DNA of 6,651 nt from Bacteroidales bacterium (GTDB taxonomy: Bacteria > Bacteroidota > Bacteroidia > Bacteroidales > F082): contig JANTGU010000126.1 in assembly GCA_024762735.1 (NCBI GenBank), positions 1 to 6,651 on the forward strand, written 5' to 3'. Numbering within the stretch: the stretch's first letter is position 1; each line of letters opens with the position of its first letter. A program made the position numbers and the translations under genes. Under the pieces are notes generated by a model that had not been told where the DNA came from, did no database searches, and worked only from the letters and a program-made list of their open reading frames with translations. Of this stretch, positions 5,521-6,651 are shown in pieces.

Positions 5521-6651
5521 ATGAACAAGTTAGGAAAATTTACTAAATCTATCTTTGAATCCATTGCCGATGCCGGCGAAACATTACTGGACATTACCAA
5601 GCTCCGGGGTACGCCTGTTCAGGAAATCATCACGTTAAGTCACGACCTTGTATCGCACAAAGGATTGGCCACGGGCATGGCATTGGCTCGTCAAATTGTC
5701 GCCCGGTACAACCAGTTAAAAAAGAGTGAGAGACTTGAATATTTTAAGGAACTCACCAAAATAACCGAAGTCGATATTCAGGAGATTAAGGGCAAGGCCG
5801 AGGCACTATACAAAAATCCCGGACCGGATACAAGAGAAGAGCTGCAAAAAAGTTTGAAAACAAAATGCCAAAAGCTCTTTAGCCGTATGAACATGGCACC
5901 CAATGGCACCAAAGCCATCGTGCAGCTTCGCGAAGACCTGTTGTCGTTCCTTCCGGATCATCCCGAGCTAAAACCCCTCGAAGTAGATTTAAAACTATTG
6001 CTAACCACCTGGTTTAACCCCGGTTTTCTTGTTCTTCGAAAACTGGACTGGGATACGGAAGCAGCCATTCTGGAAAAGATCATTCAATACGAAACGGTTC
6101 ATAACATTGATAACTGGAACGACTTAAAACAACGGTTGTCCAAAAACCGGCAATGCTTTGCCTACTTTCATCCCGCTTTGGATGATGACCCGTTGATTTT
6201 TGTTGAAGTTGCCCTTACCAAAGGTATTGCCAGTTCGGTGCAATCAATATTAACCGACAACGACAGCAATACCAAAAGAAATACTGCGATCTTTTACTCC
6301 ATCAACAATTGTCAGCGCGGACTGAAGCGTGTTCCTTTGGGAAATTTTCTTATCAAGATGGTCGCTACCGAAATCGCCAAAGAAAACCCTGAAATAAAAA
6401 CCTTCAGCAGCTTATCGCCCGTTACCGGCTTTGCCGATTGGCTTAAAAACACATTATTATCAACCGAAAATAAACTTTTTAAAAAAGATGTCGATGTGTT
6501 AAAGTTGGCATTAAATCCCGATTGGCACACAAACCCAAAAATTGTCCGTCAGCTTAAAAAACCCTTGATGAGAGCCTGTTACCATTACCTTATCAATGAA
6601 AAAATAAACGGGCGGCCTGTTAACCCGGTGGCAAGATTCCATTTTGGTAAT
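5521..6651 (+). CDS. Malonyl-CoA decarboxylase, 3' end outside window
   Basis: The frame is open from the ATG at 5521 to the window edge, giving 377 residues without a stop. The N-terminal ~190 residues are helical and charged, like the MCD helical domain. The catalytic part follows the family closely: FAYFHPALDDDPLIFVEVAL (213-232), FYSINNCQRGL (258-268), LGNFLIK (273-279), FSSLSPVTGF (295-304) and NPVARFHFGN (368-377). By alignment to human MLYCD from memory, Ser299 corresponds to catalytic Ser329 and His374 to His423. The reaction is malonyl-CoA to acetyl-CoA plus CO2. No signal peptide is seen, so it is cytoplasmic. The part lost at the edge should be about 40-70 residues, beginning with the usual GA...INW segment. 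The start is supported by a 5' leader with promoter-like elements, and MNKLGKFTKSIFESIAD is a plausible N-terminus. It lies 155 nt after the KAS III gene on the same strand and probably forms its own unit. Confidence 0.93.
   Translation, partial: MNKLGKFTKSIFESIADAGETLLDITKLRGTPVQEIITLSHDLVSHKGLATGMALARQIVARYNQLKKSERLEYFKELTKITEVDIQEIKGKAEALYKNPGPDTREELQKSLKTKCQKLFSRMNMAPNGTKAIVQLREDLLSFLPDHPELKPLEVDLKLLLTTWFNPGFLVLRKLDWDTEAAILEKIIQYETVHNIDNWNDLKQRLSKNRQCFAYFHPALDDDPLIFVEVALTKGIASSVQSILTDNDSNTKRNTAIFYSINNCQRGLKRVPLGNFLIKMVATEIAKENPEIKTFSSLSPVTGFADWLKNTLLSTENKLFKKDVDVLKLALNPDWHTNPKIVRQLKKPLMRACYHYLINEKINGRPVNPVARFHFGN

Overview
The window looks like a piece of a Bacteroidota chromosome, plausibly a marine or anaerobic Bacteroidales/Marinilabiliales-type organism. 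The signs are a type IX secretion (T9SS) C-terminal tail, a PID-CTERM-like small protein, promoter -7 boxes of the Bacteroidota TAnnTTTG kind, no Shine-Dalgarno sequences but A-rich starts, and intermediate GC content. All genes lie on the + strand. There is no mobile element, CRISPR array, tRNA or rRNA.

Left block (2-1299): the 3' end of a large secreted surface protein with a T9SS type A-like sorting tail, then after 28 nt an 80-aa protein with a signal peptide, a Pro/Gly-rich stretch and a C-terminal hydrophobic anchor. A strong intrinsic terminator closes this unit.

Middle block (1411-5365): a probable three-gene operon with a TACCTTTG -7 box in front. It encodes an alpha/beta hydrolase (GTG start), a 712-aa polytopic membrane protein with C-terminal TPRs that resembles the TMTC family of GT-C mannosyltransferases, and a ketoacyl-ACP synthase III-family enzyme (best start TTG, overlapping the TMTC-like gene by 14 nt). 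The tight spacing (4 nt, then an overlap) suggests co-expression. A shared envelope glycan or lipid/acyl role is only an inference.

Right block (5366-6651): a 155-nt intergenic region with a degenerate -7 box, a perfect 12-nt palindrome and a GC-rich leader hairpin, followed by a 377-codon open frame that runs off the window. Its C-terminal half carries the malonyl-CoA decarboxylase signature, including the expected catalytic Ser (299) and His (374). It sits beside a KAS III-type enzyme, whose family uses malonyl-ACP, so the two may touch the same malonyl pool. I do not see a demonstrably new system. The most notable items are the TMTC-like/hydrolase/KAS III cluster, the T9SS cargo plus PID-CTERM-like pair, and the malonyl-CoA decarboxylase with its structured leader.
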